From contig CM041465.1 of NCBI GenBank assembly GCA_023213395.1, positions 94,805,741 to 94,869,740 on the forward strand: a DNA stretch of 64,000 nt. The letters run 5' to 3'. The DNA comes from Cycas panzhihuaensis (lineage: Eukaryota > Cycadophyta). Positions 1 to 11,950 of the stretch are shown in pieces (position 1 is the stretch's first letter; each line of letters begins with the position of its first letter). The notes under the pieces are model-generated. The model ran no database searches. It was not told the origin of the DNA and worked only from the letters and a program-made list of their open reading frames with translations. Made by a program: the position numbers and the translations under genes.

Positions 1-1034
1 GTCAATCAATAATTTTTTTAGCCTTTTTAAACTTTTTTACAAAATCACTTTTTTAACAGATTATATTTTATTTTCGGAAGACTGTTTTTTGCTCAGATCT
101 ATTCTATAGTAATCTACTATTAACAAACTTCATTACCATCTATTTATCTATTTTTTTATAATTTATTTTAATCATTATTTTAATCGATTAAAGTGGCACT
201 TTACTATTTTTAGCACTTTTTAAACTTTTTACCATAAAAGTACTTGTTTCCATTTTCATTATAACTTCTTTGTTTTATATCAGAATTTAGTTTTGTTAGT
301 TTTGTTGGAAACATGACTCGCTCCTCTTCGAACTGACATTATTTTTTATAAGATTTGAAGTGGTTTTGCTTGTTTTCAAAAGCATTAAAGTAGAGGTATT
401 TAATAGCCTCTAATATGCCATTATTACATATTTTGTATATAGTATTTCTCAAAAATTTTAATTGAAAAGATATTAAGTAGCTCTCTTAAATATATTTGAT
501 CTTTTTACAGTATTCTTTAAAATTTTATTAGCAGTTTTATACTATTTTAAGCTTCCTGCTCCTGTTAGGCCTAAAAAAGAGGTCTGTACCTTTGGTTCAT
601 CAAAATTTGGCTGGTAGGAACCCGTTTTCAAAACGGCCAGTTCCATTGAATAGACATATTTTATTAATCTACATACTGGTAAAGTTTCATATTATTCTGA
701 TATCATTTAGTATAGCTTTGAAGCTACTAAACTTGAGTATTTAAGATACACCAACATTACCTTATTCTGACCTTTTATTTTTTATTTTCAAAGTTTATTT
801 CAGATTTGAATATTTATTTTACTTCAAATTTTCTTATATATTCATTATATTTTAAATTTTATCTAAAATTATATCTTACAAGGTTGTCATTTATTTGAAA
901 GGCATACATTTATTAAAAAATATTTTTTTCCACTTTTAAAAAGCTTATTTGAAATCATATAAGTTTGTCATTTATTGAGTTCTTTGATTTAGTAAAAGCA
1001 TATTTTTTTTATGTACTAAAGTTTTTTTTGTAAA

Positions 1035-1685
1035 ATGGCAATCAATCCTAATCAAGTATAATTTCCTATTTTTGATGACCATAAATTTTCACTATGGCAT
1101 AAGATTATGAAAATTTATTTTATTGCACATGATCTTTAGACTTACTTATAGAATGACTATGATGTTAATATTAAGGAAAATATTAAAAAAGACAATGAAG
1201 CATTAGCTTTAATAATTTGCACTATAAATGATGATGTCTTTTCTAAAGTTTATGAATTAACAACTTCTAAATCCATTTGGGATATTTTGATTTCTACTTA
1301 AGGGGGAGATACCCTCAATGAATTTAACATTAATGTTGAGCATGTGAGACAAGTGCCAAAACAGGTGGTTCACAATAAAAAGACTGAAGAAAATTTAAAT
1401 CAAATGCATGATCATCTTGTTACACAAGAACCTGATCCTCCATTTGAGGGGAAGAGATATGATGATATGATAATTGCGGTTGCTTATAATACAAAGTTTT
1501 CAAAAGACAAAGTTCAAGTTCAAAGTGTTCTTAATGTTTTAGTTGACAAAGTCAAAGTTGTAGCCATACCTCTACATTTTAATCAAGATACATTTACTTA
1601 TAGTTTTTTTGCACCACTCAATAGTACAAGGACACACGTTACAAAAAGGATGAGAAGAGTTGATAATGATCAAGCCAAAAGATAA
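1035..1685 (+). pseudogene. Degraded copia gag (N-terminal, UBN2/DUF4219-like) of element A1
   Basis: Retroelement gag proteins package the transcript into cytoplasmic particles. Translation from the ATG at 1,035 gives the copia gag N-terminal pattern: an initial 'FPIFDDHKFSLWHKIMK' block (in most copia gags, a 'FDGxNYxxWKxxMK' motif), then 'DNEALALIICTINDDVFSKV', then 'TTSKSIWDIL' (usually 'AKEAWDIL'). Four or five in-frame stops fall in the first 270 bases (for example after NPNQV and at HDL*). The last 113 codons from 1,344 are open and end 'VDNDQAKR'. The A2 copy aligns over its full length, including that ending. There is no CCHC zinc knuckle and no protease. At about 215 codons it is much shorter than a full copia gag-pol. 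Confidence 0.7.
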
Positions 1686-1765
1686 ATCTTTAAAGTTTTT
1701 TTCAAGTACAAATTCCACAAGTTTAAAGAGAAGACATTATTCGTGATGATCATTAAGGAGGAGAA

Positions 1766-2124
1766 TGTTGGGATTAATGCTCATCACCCCACTCCCACCT
1801 TCCAACCAGGAGTACACACCTCACTCTCATCAATTTACACGTGTGGGTGTTCACATGTGTAGGTAAGTATAAGGTAAGATTTGAGTTAAGTTTATTTTGA
1901 GTTAAGTTATTATTTTATTATTATTTAAATTTTAGGGGTTGAGGAGTTTTCCTCCTCCCCCAAACTATATATTTTGAGGGGTATGCAACTCTAGTGTCTT
2001 TAGACACCACCTTCATTGTGGATATTTGTAAACCTCTCTTCACTACAATGGATTAAATATATAAGTTTTATGTGTTTATGCTACTATACAACAATGATGT
2101 ATTGATTTATGATTATCTCCTTTA
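1766..2124 (+). repeat. 3' LTR of element A1
   Basis: It begins TGTTGGGATTAATGC directly after a purine-rich tract (ATTAAGGAGGAGAA, about 1,752-1,765) that fits a polypurine tract (PPT). It matches, on the opposite strand, the LTRs of A2 (22,821-23,196 and 27,745-28,083). Shared features are an alternating CACATGTGT block, a 'CCTCCCCCAAACTATAT' block and 'AGTGTCTTTAGACACCACC'. The right end is approximate because this copy has diverged over its last 60 bases. Confidence 0.7.
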
Positions 2125-2689
2125 TGTTCTACCCTGTTCTCCATGATTTTTTATTTCCTTCAAAGTTCTGGGTTTTAGCAATCCAAAATATAAGGATAAG
2201 AGAAATCATCCTCTATATAATAGGAATCCTCTTTGCTATTTATATGACCTCAATAGATATACTATGGGGAATAAATTTGTCAACAAAACTAGTCAGGTAC
2301 TAGCTTTAGGTCATCTAAGACTCATCATCCACTACCCTATTGAGCTTAACTCTCTCTCCATGCTAACTCACTCATAATATCCTCCCCACATCCATCGAAG
2401 TGATCTATGGCTCTAATTACCCTTACTCTAAAGACATTTTATCTTGGGATCTAATAACTAATAAAATCATACAATATCTTATACTCCATCACTACTTGGG
2501 TTGATCCACTCACCAGGGATAGTCTGTAAGCTCATAATATGGCCTAATCTACTTCATCCAGTTGACCAACTAGCTCTTTGATAGCCAATCCCTTATTTTA
2601 TTGTGTCTCTACCTACTCTAGAGGTTATATCACATATAAAAAATTAGATCAAACTCTAATTTTCATATTATAAAAATTTTAATTTTTAA

Positions 2690-2930
2690 TTTTTTTCTTT
2701 CAAATCTAAAAACATAAGAAATTAGTTAAAAACTTGACTATCTATTAAAAAATATGACTACACTATTAAAAATATGATTTTGTTATAAAAAACATGATCT
2801 CTTTAATTTGGCTATTAACTGTCTAACTACATTTTTTATAACATATTTACATTTTTAGTTATGCTTCTATGTTTTTCGCTCTATGAAATTGCATTTTTGT
2901 TAAAAAAATTAGTTTAAAAAAAAATCTGAA
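2690..2930. repeat. Imperfect AT-rich inverted repeat, MITE-like
   Basis: A left arm with 'AAAAACATAAGAA' ... 'GTTATAAAAAACATG' is mirrored by a right arm whose reverse complement reads 'GTTATAAAAAA' and then 'AAAAACATAGAAGC'. The arms enclose about 30 bases. This could be an old miniature inverted-repeat element or a chance AT-rich palindrome. No clear TSD was found. The left arm also repeats a short 'AAAAATATGA' word. Confidence 0.25.
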
Positions 2931-3399
2931 GAAGACTTACCAGAGATCTTGCCCCTCACTGCATCCTATCTATATCTAACTCTTGGAGCTGATCCCTCAC
3001 TAAAATAGCTCTGGAACACCTCAGAATATGAGTGAAGAGTCCCTCAAATAGTTTAATTTTCTAACTCCCTCGTGTAAAAATGAAATTAAATATATTCATT
3101 TTTCTTTTAAAAATAGAGGGCCCTTTTTTTCTTTCTCTGAGCAAATTTTTTTCTTCCATCCATTAGGTTCATCCAAGTGAATTTTATCCTTTTACAATCA
3201 CAATTCTTAGATAAAATCACTTTGAAATAAGGAAATGATTTATCTTTTATCCATTAGGGTCAATCATTGACCTTAATATACTTATCTTTTATGGAGCTTT
3301 TTGGAGACCTGAATGCTATATCTGTCATTTATTTTCCTTCAAATCGACTCTTAACATGGTCTCTAAAATACTTTTGAGTCCTTTTATCTATTAAAGAGC

Positions 3400-3690
3400 C
3401 TAAACTATAACAAGGAACACTCTAAAACCTAATTGTTTATGATCTTAAACTATGATAATCAAGCTCTAAAGTCCTTCATTCTATTAATGAGTTTAAACCA
3501 TGACAAAAGGCTTTGAAAAGTGACTTACTAATGACTTGAAACTATGGTAGTCTAAGGCTCCCAAAAGTCACCTGTTAATAATCCCAAAAACTCTTATAAT
3601 TTATCCTTTGTGCTTTAGTAAAAGGACCTTCATCTGAAGTGTGGTTAATGAGAGATAAACTATGACCAATTAGGTCTTCAAGTCTTATCT
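3400..3690. repeat. Decayed tandem repeat, period about 45 bp
   Basis: The word AAACTATGA and close variants recur at about 3,402, 3,447, 3,495, 3,539 and 3,657. The first four are 44-48 bases apart and are followed each time by related text (CAAGG, AATCAAGCTCTAAAGTC, CAAAAGGCTTTGAAAAGTGA, AGTCTAAGGCTCCCAAAAGTCA). This fits a minisatellite-like array that has diverged strongly. Confidence 0.35.
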
Positions 3691-3780
3691 AGTTTATGGG
3701 TATTTAACATCGCTTTCACATTAAGTGATTATAAATTCAATCCGTTTGAGTAAGACTTTGGGTAAGAACTCTTTAATTTG

Positions 3781-3975
3781 TTATTCTATAAAATTTATAA
3801 TTCTTTTGTAAGTTAGTGAGCCATCATTCACATACCTCATCCTAAACCTTTTGGCTAATCTTGCACTATGATCATCGTCGTCTTTTACCATCTTACTTCC
3901 TTTTGAAGTAAGAGCTTCAAGTGTCAATGAGGTAAATGTTTCACTAAAACCTGACCCCTCATTCATCCTTATCAC
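3781..3975 (-). pseudogene. Possible retroelement gag fragment, unidentified
   Basis: A 64-codon open frame on the minus strand contains an acidic 'MVKDDDDHSARLAKRFRM' segment. It loosely resembles the acidic linker plus 'LAKKFKRF' block before the zinc knuckle of large copia gag proteins. It is unlike any other frame in the window and its neighbourhood is full of stops. No zinc knuckle follows. A chance frame is equally possible. Confidence 0.2.
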
Positions 3976-4037
3976 TTTTAATAGGTTTCTCGTATTTTTT
4001 CATGAGAAAATAATTGATTTAAGGTTTTGATTTCATA

Positions 4038-5615
4038 TTGTATTAGGCCATGTTTTGATGACATGTTATATTGATTTCATTGATGATGTATGTTGAATGA
4101 TGATGCTTCTATTATTATGTTCTTTCACCTATCAATGAGTGATAACTATAGGCATTAGATCTCTCTTCATGATTGTTTTGACTTAAGTTTCCTTTAGAAC
4201 ATTTATTTGTATCATTTTTCTATCTTCATTTCATCTTTTAATAATCTCTTTTTCATTAGTTTTAGGATTGTGCTTATTGTTTTTATCCTCTTTGGGCTAT
4301 TTCTCTCATTAATTAAGTTGTTTATGCATAAAAATTACTTTTTTAACTTTTTAATGAGTTAATTTAACCTCTTGATTCATCGCATTTTTGGTCCTACTAA
4401 AAACATTATCGATCATATTTTATGAAAAGGATCACATTTTTTGTTGTTCATAAAATGTGATTGGTCATGTTTTTGACTATCATGCATGCAATTTTTTTCC
4501 AGCATGCCAGTTTTGCATGTCGCCAGCTAGATTTGATGGAAACCTGCCTCTTTCATACCAAGAAGCTTTCGAAACTTGAGTGTGTTATATCATTTGCAAG
4601 ATTGATATGTTAGAGGTCAAGTTTTGGTATTCTTCTTGAGATTTTAAGAGATTATTTTGTTGTTATTTTTGGAGAACTATTTTGAAGAGAAAGTGAATAC
4701 CAAAGGAAGATTTTTAAAGCCTTATTTTGTTGATTTTCTGATGTATGAATTTGGATGGTTGATGCTTCTAAAGCATATGGTTTCTTACAAGTTTTTTTAG
4801 CTTCAAACTTCTTTTTCTTAGTAAGATCTTCCCTTTTTAGTATCTTGCAATTCCCCTTTCCTTTTGGTGACTATTTGCAATCAAAATTATTCCTCTCTTG
4901 TTACTAATATTTGAAATACTTCTATAGATGATTTTTCCTTGGGAACTTAGTTGAAAGATTATCCCTTTATGGGAAGATTAAGGGTAGACTATTGTGAAGA
5001 ATGATCATCTCTTCACTAAATAAATAGTTACACTTTCTTATTCTTTCTCAGCTATCCAAGTCCCTAAGAGATCTTGGTTCACTTTTACTTATTTGTGGTT
5101 ATTGTTGAGCTATTTGTTTATGTGTTTCTTCTTTTCCTTATTGGTTTTGAAGGAAATCTTGAAGAACTTTAATCATATTTGGAAGAGGGAAAGCTATTTT
5201 GAGTGCAGAACTTCATAAATAGACTAGAGATTGCATAAAGTTATTAGCTTTATCTTATTTAACTTCATTCTCTTCATTTTCTTCTTAGTTAAGGAAAGAA
5301 ATCTGAATATATGAATGATATATTTTTGATATGATCAGATCATATAAGATTCAAGGATCCTATGGTGTCCAAAAGACTCCATTTGTGATATAATCTCTCT
5401 TTTTCTCTTGAAATCATTTTCTAAAATAGAAAATAGCATGTGATTGAAATAAATACTTCATATAAACATTGCATATTATTTGATGTCATACCAATGTCTA
5501 TGTATAGTTGCATGTTATAGTAGTTGCATTTCATGTTTATATAGGCTAGTAGATTCAATCACCCCCCCTATATGCTAGCCTTTCATTACCTCATTCATAT
5601 ATTAATTAAATGGCA
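4038..5615 (+). repeat. Putative 5' LTR of element E (long type)
   Basis: The left end is set at TGTATTAGGCCATGTTTTGATGA because long-LTR plant copia elements often open with a similar 'TGTTTTGATGATGACA' phrase. The right end is set after a C-run followed by AT-rich text and 'AATCAAGTGG', which resembles the 'AAGTGGTATCAGAGC' primer-site context in degraded form. No second copy is in the window, so both ends are inferences and the stretch may include unrelated DNA. Confidence 0.35.
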
Positions 5616-5959
5616 TAATCAAGTGGAAACTCTTTTATATGAGTTAGCAAGGTGGTTCTTTAGGTTCTCTTAGGCTTCTTATCTCTTGGCTTAGACTTGA
5701 AATAGAGGAAACATACCACTAGTTAAGAGATATTTGGTTTAGGTCCAATTGAAACACACTAAAATATTCAAACTTCTAATAAGGAAGATGACTAGTATAT
5801 TAATTATGGATATTCAACTTATATGCCCTATAATTTAGATGTATTTTCTAAGATTCATGAAGAAAACAATAAAAGACAATTCATTTTTAGAAATAATAAT
5901 ACATAGGAAGTCCAAGGACAAGGAATTGAAATAATTCAAACTGAAAGTAGAGAAAATAA

Positions 5960-7633
5960 GAATATTCAAAATGTCTTATTTATACTTAGATTAAGAAGGA
6001 ACCTATTATCTATTAGTCAAAAGATGGAACAACAATCAGGGTAGTCTTTGATAATGGAAAATATAAAATAAGTGATAAGTTGAATAATGGAGTTATAATT
6101 ACAAGAGGCCAAATGATGAAAGATTGATTATTCAAACTTGTACATTCCCCACCTTTATAAGTATTGAATACTTTAATTGTAAATGATAACATACTTTGGC
6201 ATCATAGATTTAGTCATTTAATTATAGTACATTTAGTACTTTAAAGAGGAAAAGTATGGTTATAGGACTAGGACTTCCATCCATTCAAGGTAATAATGGA
6301 GTTTGTAAATATTGTATCTATGGAAAATAACATAGAGAAAGTTTTGTTGATTTAAATTTCCAATCTAGATACCAACTCTAATTAGTTAATGTTGATTTGT
6401 ATGGCCCAATGGGAACTTTAACACTTAGAAATACTATATTTTTTCTAATTCTTATTGATGATTTTTTAAAGGAAAATTTGGGTATTTTCCCTTAAAGAAA
6501 AGTCTAAAAGATTTTTTAGGTTTATTAAATTTAGAGTTGTGGCTAAAATCCAGAGTAGTTGCAAGTTGTAAACTCTTCATTCAAATAATGGTAGTGAGTT
6601 TATCTCAAATGATTTCAAAGATTTTTATAACTAAGTTATCATAAGAAGGTAATTTACTACTCCATATATACCTCAACAAAATGAAGTTATTAAAAGGAAA
6701 ATTAGAATAGTTACATAAATGGCTAAATGCATGCTTAAGATAAAAGAGTTAAGTAATGAATATTGGGCTAAAGAAATAAGTACTACTATATATCTACTAA
6801 ATAGAATTCCTACAAAGGTAATTGATGACTTAACTCTTAAAGAATATTGGATATGATACAAGCTAGATGTTTCACATTTAAAAATATTTGGGTGTATTGT
6901 TTATACTCATATTCTTAATTGGAACAAATCTAAGTTGGAAAGTAAAAGTATTAAGTGCTTTTTCATAAGCTACTAAAGTAAACAAAAGGTCTATAGATTA
7001 TTTGAACCTATTACAAAGAAATTCATGGTAAGTAAAGATGTGATTTTTGATGAGAATGTAATCTATAAACCTGGAGAAGATAGAGGAAAATAGGTTCTTA
7101 TTGGAGTTAATTCAAAATTATTTCCACTTTAAAATTCATCTTCATTGACACCAACTCTAATTCAAAGTTCAAGTCAAGATTTAAGTTCCACTCTAGGTTT
7201 ATCATCATCAAGTTAAGAACATGTTACAAGTCCCACTCTAGGCTCATCTTCATCAAGTCAAGAACAAGTTACAGGTCCAAAATAGCTAGTTAGAATTCAT
7301 AATCTAGAAGCTATACTTAACAAAAATTTTAATAATAGATTAATTATATTTTAAGCTAGGGTTAACTATGCATTAATGACTTGAGTTAAACAAAATAATG
7401 AGCTAAAATCTTATGAAAAATCTATTATTATTAATAATTAGGGTGAAACTATGAAAGTAGAATATAATTCCTTAATAAAAAATAAAACATGGAATTTAGT
7501 CAAATTACTTGTCAATAAAGTAATAAGAACAAAATAGGTTTTTAAAACCAAGTATAAATTTAATGGAACTATTGATAAATATGAGGCATAACTTATAACC
7601 AAAGGTTATTTTCAACAAGAAGAAATTAATTAT
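5960..7633 (+). pseudogene. Copia pol of element E: pre-integrase, integrase, start of RT
   Basis: A copia polyprotein cuts target DNA and copies the element RNA. In order I read 'RRNLLSISQKMEQQ' (end of protease region), 'LWHHRFSHL' (pre-integrase, near 6,200), 'LHSNNGSEFIS' (second catalytic Asp of integrase changed to Asn, near 6,590), 'TPYIPQQNEVIKRK' (usually 'QNGVAERKN', near 6,670), 'YWAKEISTTIYLLNRIPTK', 'FGCIVYTHI', then 'YNSLIKNKTWNLVKL' and 'FKTKYKFNGTIDKYEA*LITKGY' (RT start, near 7,550). Many Gln/Trp codons are now stops and there are frame changes. Gag and most of protease are missing, only about 350 bases separating the presumed LTR from the protease remnant. Confidence 0.75.
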
Positions 7634-8102
7634 TGAAGAGAAAATATAACCATAGAAGCAATGTATTAATAGAATTTCAAACTATGTAAAGAATAAATAA
7701 CATAAGTAAACCAAGCACACAATTTAGAATACTAGGAGATTCTAGTATAACAATAGACCTTTTATTAATTTGAGTAATAACTAAAGAATTACACAGATTA
7801 AAACCCCAACTCTTCTCAACGATTCTTCAAAGACTCATTTAACATTTTTACATGTACTATTATAGAAAAATATATAGTCATAACTTTATAAGATACTGCC
7901 TTGCAATTTTATAATACAATGGGCATAAACCATATACTAAAAAATACCCCTATAAGACATCTATTTTTTTTTTTCATAAACTCCCACTTGGGGAGCCACT
8001 GGCATCTTAAACCACCTAGTCAGGGGCCCTACAATGGGACCCCAAACCCCATAAAGAGGCTTGGGTTTAATACTTATACCTATTTGTTGAAGAGATGGTA
8101 AT
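7634..8102 (-). repeat. Element H 3' LTR, distal part
   Basis: This joins the 37-bp proximal part at 34,206-34,242. Removing element C rebuilds an LTR of about 505 bp that opens TATTGG (ancestral TGTTGG) and ends with the TG at 7,634 (CA on its own strand). It sits between the broken RT frame of E and the 3' LTR of C. The C target duplication is GTAAT here and GTAAC at 34,210-34,214. A short frame at 7,901-8,101 has no recognised motif. Confidence 0.6.
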
Positions 8103-8492
8103 TGTACATGTTAAACACTCACAAAATTGAAAACAATCATCATCATCAAATCTACATAGTAATTTAGCAGGTGGAAAACCTCTATAGGGGAAGAAAAACC
8201 ACCTCATAATATTATATTATATTATAATAAGAATAAAAAATATATATAGGTAAATGTGAAGATCTTATCCTTTCTTTTTCATATTGCTAGCCTGGCTAGG
8301 AACCTTCACCTATGTAGCTAACCTTCCTACAAAGATTCTTGAATAATTAATTTGAGAAGATAGGTTAAAGTTCATTAAAATGGAAATGGTCCATTTCACT
8401 AAACTTTTAATATATATTAATTAAATATATAATAATTAAAAACTATATAAAGATAATATTACAACTTAATTTAATAACGATTATATCTAACA
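8103..8492 (-). repeat. 3' LTR of element C
   Basis: On its own strand it runs from TGTTAGATATAATCG to GTTTAACATGTACA. A purine tract (AAAAAAGGGA) lies on the internal side at 8,493-8,502. It matches 33,832-34,205 throughout, including 'CTAGCCTGGCTAGGAACCTT' and 'AATGGAAATGGTCCATTTCA', both on the plus strand. The first phrase contains a CTAGCCtGGCTAG palindrome and the second an AAATGGtCCATTT palindrome, both kept in the two copies. Confidence 0.8.
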
Positions 8493-8499
8493 TCCCTTT

Positions 8500-11397
8500 T
8501 TTATGTTATTTTTAGTATAATAGAGGATCAAGAAGATGATGAAAACTTCAACACATCAATCCTCCTTTGATGAAGACTTTATTAACATTCAATAACTCTC
8601 ATAACTTGATGAACTTAGCTTCTACTAATAACTTTGTTAGTATATCTACAATCTATAAATCTATAGGATAATAAGATAGACTAATAGTATTATCATTTAC
8701 AAAATTACAAATAAAATACTAATATAATTTTATATATTTAGTTCTAGAGTGTGCTATAGGATTAGTCATGGTAGAAAGACATCTTGATTATAAACTTTTA
8801 CCTAAATAGAAGAGGTAAAAAATAAACCAAGTTTATTTAATAAAACTTTGACTGAAAGAGATTCCTTATTTACTTCTACTAATGCTGGATATTCAACTTC
8901 TATTATAGATAGTGCCAGTGATTGCATCTTTTTTCTATACCATGTAATAGAAGAAGAGTTGAGAAAGAAGATATATCTAGCTATGAATTTTTTATCATCT
9001 GAATCTCCTTCCTAATCAAAATTTATATAATTTATCATTTTTATATTAGTATTACAATAATTATATGTTAGTCCATAATAAATTATACCTTGAAGATATC
9101 GTAGAATTTATTTTACTATTTTCTAATGTGATTTATGAGGCCTTTACATATACTTTTAGAACAAAAAGCAACATTATAGGAAATGTTTAGGCAAGTGTAG
9201 GTTAGGTAAATAAGACTTCCTATTAATTGGCAATATAACATAGGATCGTAAGGGTGGATTTGATAACCAGTTGACAATTTTACACCTAATTATAAACGAG
9301 TTAGTGTTGATTTTGAATTTTCCATATTAAACCTTTTAATTAGGTCAAGTATATATTTAGATTATAAAATGGAAATGGAAGATTTAGACTGACATATTTT
9401 TAAATTTATTTATTAGATTATATTTTAATTGAAGGATATTAGAGTACAGATGTAATTATAATAATATCATCAACATAAAGAATTAGAATAGTGATATTAT
9501 CATCTTGTCATTTGAAATAAAGGTTAGGATCATTAATGCATTTAGTATATCCATTTTATAAGGATTTTTTTAGTTTATAAACAAGATTAGGATTAGAAAT
9601 AAAACTAAGGGGTTAGGACATGTAGATTTCTTCGTTAAGGTCACCATTTAAAAAACCACTCTTTATATATATTTAATGCATTTTCCAACTAAACTTGGCT
9701 ATGAAAGCAATAATAGTTTTGATTGTATTTATTTTTACAATAGGAATAAAGGTTTTAGTATAATCAATGCTATCAATTTGAGAAAAACCTTTAGCTATCA
9801 AATGTACCTTATATTTTTTTATACCTCCTTTAAAGCTATATTTGGTTCAGTAAACCTATTTATAGCCTACCAAACTTTTACCTAGTGGAAGTGGAACTAA
9901 ATCATAAAGTAAATTTTTTTTAAGGATGTCACACTCTATTTGCATGGCTTATTGCCACACAAGATTATTACGAGCTTCTTTAAATGTCTTAGGGTTATTA
10001 TTGGCTATTATTTTGGCCATTAAAGTAAAATTAGCTTGTAACTTTTATTATATAGTTCTCCTAGTATCTGAAGGATGACCGGCATTAGAATAGATTTTTT
10101 GATTCCTATAGGTTATTTATTTCTAGATTGATATTTTAAAAAAGATCATGGATTAGAGGAAGTAGCTGCATCAGATGTATGAGATTCAGTTAGAGTCCAA
10201 TTTTGGACTTGTATAGATAAACTTTTAATTACTTCATTATTTGTTTATTTTTCTGAGGAATTAATTAATATTATACTAGTTAACAAACTTTCAAAAGGAA
10301 GTTCAAGTTGATTAGAATTTGATGAAAATATCTCTTCATCAAAAATGACATCATGCATAATTGAGACTTTGTGCATGATAGGATCTAGTAACCTATAAGC
10401 TTTACTTTGTTGTATCTAACAAAGATAAATTTAGAGCTTTTAGATCTAGTTTCTTATGTTTTTCCTTTAGAACATGTCTCCAAGCAATGCTTCTAAAGAT
10501 TTTAAGGTGCTTTATAGAAGATTTATGACTAGACTACCTTTGTTATGGTGTAACATTATATAAAGATTTACTTGGCAATTTATTTAATAAGTAATTAGAG
10601 TAAGCCATTACTTTAACCCATAATTTTAAGTCAAGACCTTTTGCATGTAATATATATCTAGTCATTTCAACTAAAATATAGTTCTTGCATTCAACAACAT
10701 CGTTTTGGTGGAGAATATAGGTAATAGAATATTAAAATATTATTCTATACTTTTTGCAAAATGAAGTAAATTTATTACTCAGATATTCTTTGGTATTGTC
10801 ATATCTAAAGATTTTAATTTTAGAGTTAGATTAATTTTCAACTAACATTTTGAATTTAACAAAGATAGTAAATACTTGACTTATAGTTTTAAGCATATAG
10901 GCCCAATACTTTCTAGGAAAATTATCAATAAAGGTTATGAAATATTTACTTCTAGAATATAATGACACTTGAAAGGGACCACAGATGTCTAAATGCATAA
11001 GTTTGAGTGGTGGTCTTGCTTGAAATAAGGTTTGATGAAGGAAGGGGTCTATGTGTTACTTACCTATTACACAAGTTTTACAAACACTATAAACTATTGA
11101 TAAGGGTATGAGTCCATCAATCGTGTCATATTGGTTTAAGTAACATAGTTTACCATAGCTTATATAGCCAAGCCATGCATGCCAAAGTTTACTAACTGAA
11201 TCATATTTAGCTATGAAAGTGGTGAAGGGTTTACTTTTAGAATGATTTAGATTTATTAAGTCATACATACCTATTTTATAGTCAATAAGTCTTGAAGCAA
11301 TAGATTTAAATTTATTAAAGGGTTGCTTGATACCAAATTTATCTTTCTAGAATTTGATAACAAGGTCCTTTTGGCAAATCTGACATATAGATAAAAG
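8500..11397 (-). pseudogene. Copia pol of element C: pre-integrase, integrase, RT, RNase H
   Basis: Read on the minus strand from high to low: 'LWHAWLGYISYGKLCYL' with 'VCKTCVIGK' (pre-integrase, 11,056-11,268, the one clean frame), integrase to about 10,300, RT near 10,000-9,100, then RNase H with 'AHSRTKYIKLY' and 'DL*IVDILTKLL' (near 8,650-8,750). The matching words in B1 are 'HARFGHTSYGKLQYL', 'SHSRTKHIELY' and 'DLQIADILTKSL'. Stops and small shifts occur throughout, so no product is expected. The frame ends at 11,397 in the AAAAG duplication of B1 and resumes at 22,141. Confidence 0.75.
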
Positions 11398-11858
11398 TGT
11401 TAAGAATATTAATGTAACCTTTTGTAATGTCACTTTTATGTTCTTTATAAGTTCCTCTTTATGTCACATGTTTAAATTAGTATTTAAGTTATTATAATGT
11501 TCAACTTTAGTGCTTATTTTAATCTTATGTGGAAGGTGGTTGAAATGCGCAACTGCATTTCAATGAATCTTTCTTAGTATAAATTCTTCTCCTAGATTCA
11601 AAAAGATAGTTTTGAGAATCTAGGAGGCCTGTCTAAAAGCCTTTTATAAGGTTGGTTTGGTGGTTAGGTGGTTTCTATATATGGTTTTCTATTTCTCACT
11701 ATTCTTAATAAAATTACAACTTTAGGAGGTGTTTTTTCTTCCCTAGAAGGGGTTTTCCACCTGTCAATCTAGTGTATATATACAATGTTATTTGTTACCT
11801 GTAATTACTTACTATGTGATTCTATGATGACATTGTGCATGTGCCCATCTTTTCTACA
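11398..11858 (+). repeat. 5' LTR of element B1
   Basis: It runs TGTTAAGAATATTAATG ... CTTTTCTACA, 461 bases, the same length as the 3' copy at 21,680-22,140. An 'AGTATAAATTC' TATA-like word near the middle is present in both copies and could have driven transcription. The primer site follows immediately. Confidence 0.9.
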
Positions 11859-11872
11859 TGGTATCATAATTG
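11859..11872 (+). other. Primer-binding site of B1 (initiator Met tRNA type)
   Basis: TGGTATCATAATTG starts at the base after the LTR. The first eight bases equal the plant initiator-tRNA-Met complement TGGTATCAGAGC; the next four have diverged. Confidence 0.8.
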
Positions 11873-11950
11873 TATTTGAAAAAAAAGTGAATTCTTAAAA
11901 ACAAAGAATGTTTCTTATTATTATGTACTTGGTGTACTACTAAGGGGTCT

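Larger units (their letters stand above)
1..2124 (+). mobile_element. Element A1: 3' part of a gag-only Ty1/copia-like retrotransposon
   Basis: The window opens inside the untranslated leader of this element. Leader, gag relic, purine tract and 3' LTR follow in order. It is the same family as A2 (22,821-28,083, opposite strand): the blocks around 230-330 and 600-750 are recognisable in the reverse complement of A2 near 24,600-25,130, including the shared word GTTTTCAAAACGG. No protease, integrase, RT or RNase H fits between gag and the purine tract, so the family is non-autonomous. The 5' LTR and left TSD lie outside the window. Bases 1-1,034 contain no gene I can support. Confidence 0.75.
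2125..4037. other. Unassigned AT-rich DNA between A1 and E
   Basis: About 1.9 kb with no supported gene. Short open frames such as 2,109-2,303 (+) have no recognisable motif. The stretch holds a MITE-like imperfect hairpin near 2,690-2,930 and a decayed tandem repeat at about 3,400-3,690, listed separately. The target site flanking A1 should be here but cannot be checked, because the 5' LTR of A1 is outside the window. Confidence 0.5.
4038..7633 (+). mobile_element. Element E: Ty1/copia element, gag-deleted and cut in its RT
   Basis: It has a putative long 5' LTR, a very short remnant where gag should be, then the end of protease, pre-integrase, integrase and the start of RT. The reading stops at 7,633 ('KGYFQQEEINY'), where the TG end of another LTR begins. 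The missing RT and 3' LTR should lie beyond 64,000, since element H inserted here and extends past the window. The five bases before the junction are ATTAT, the expected TSD. Confidence 0.6.

Noticed and set aside
9676-9885. 69-codon plus-strand frame
   Set aside because: It is antisense to the RT part of element C, whose flanking domains fix the coding strand as minus.
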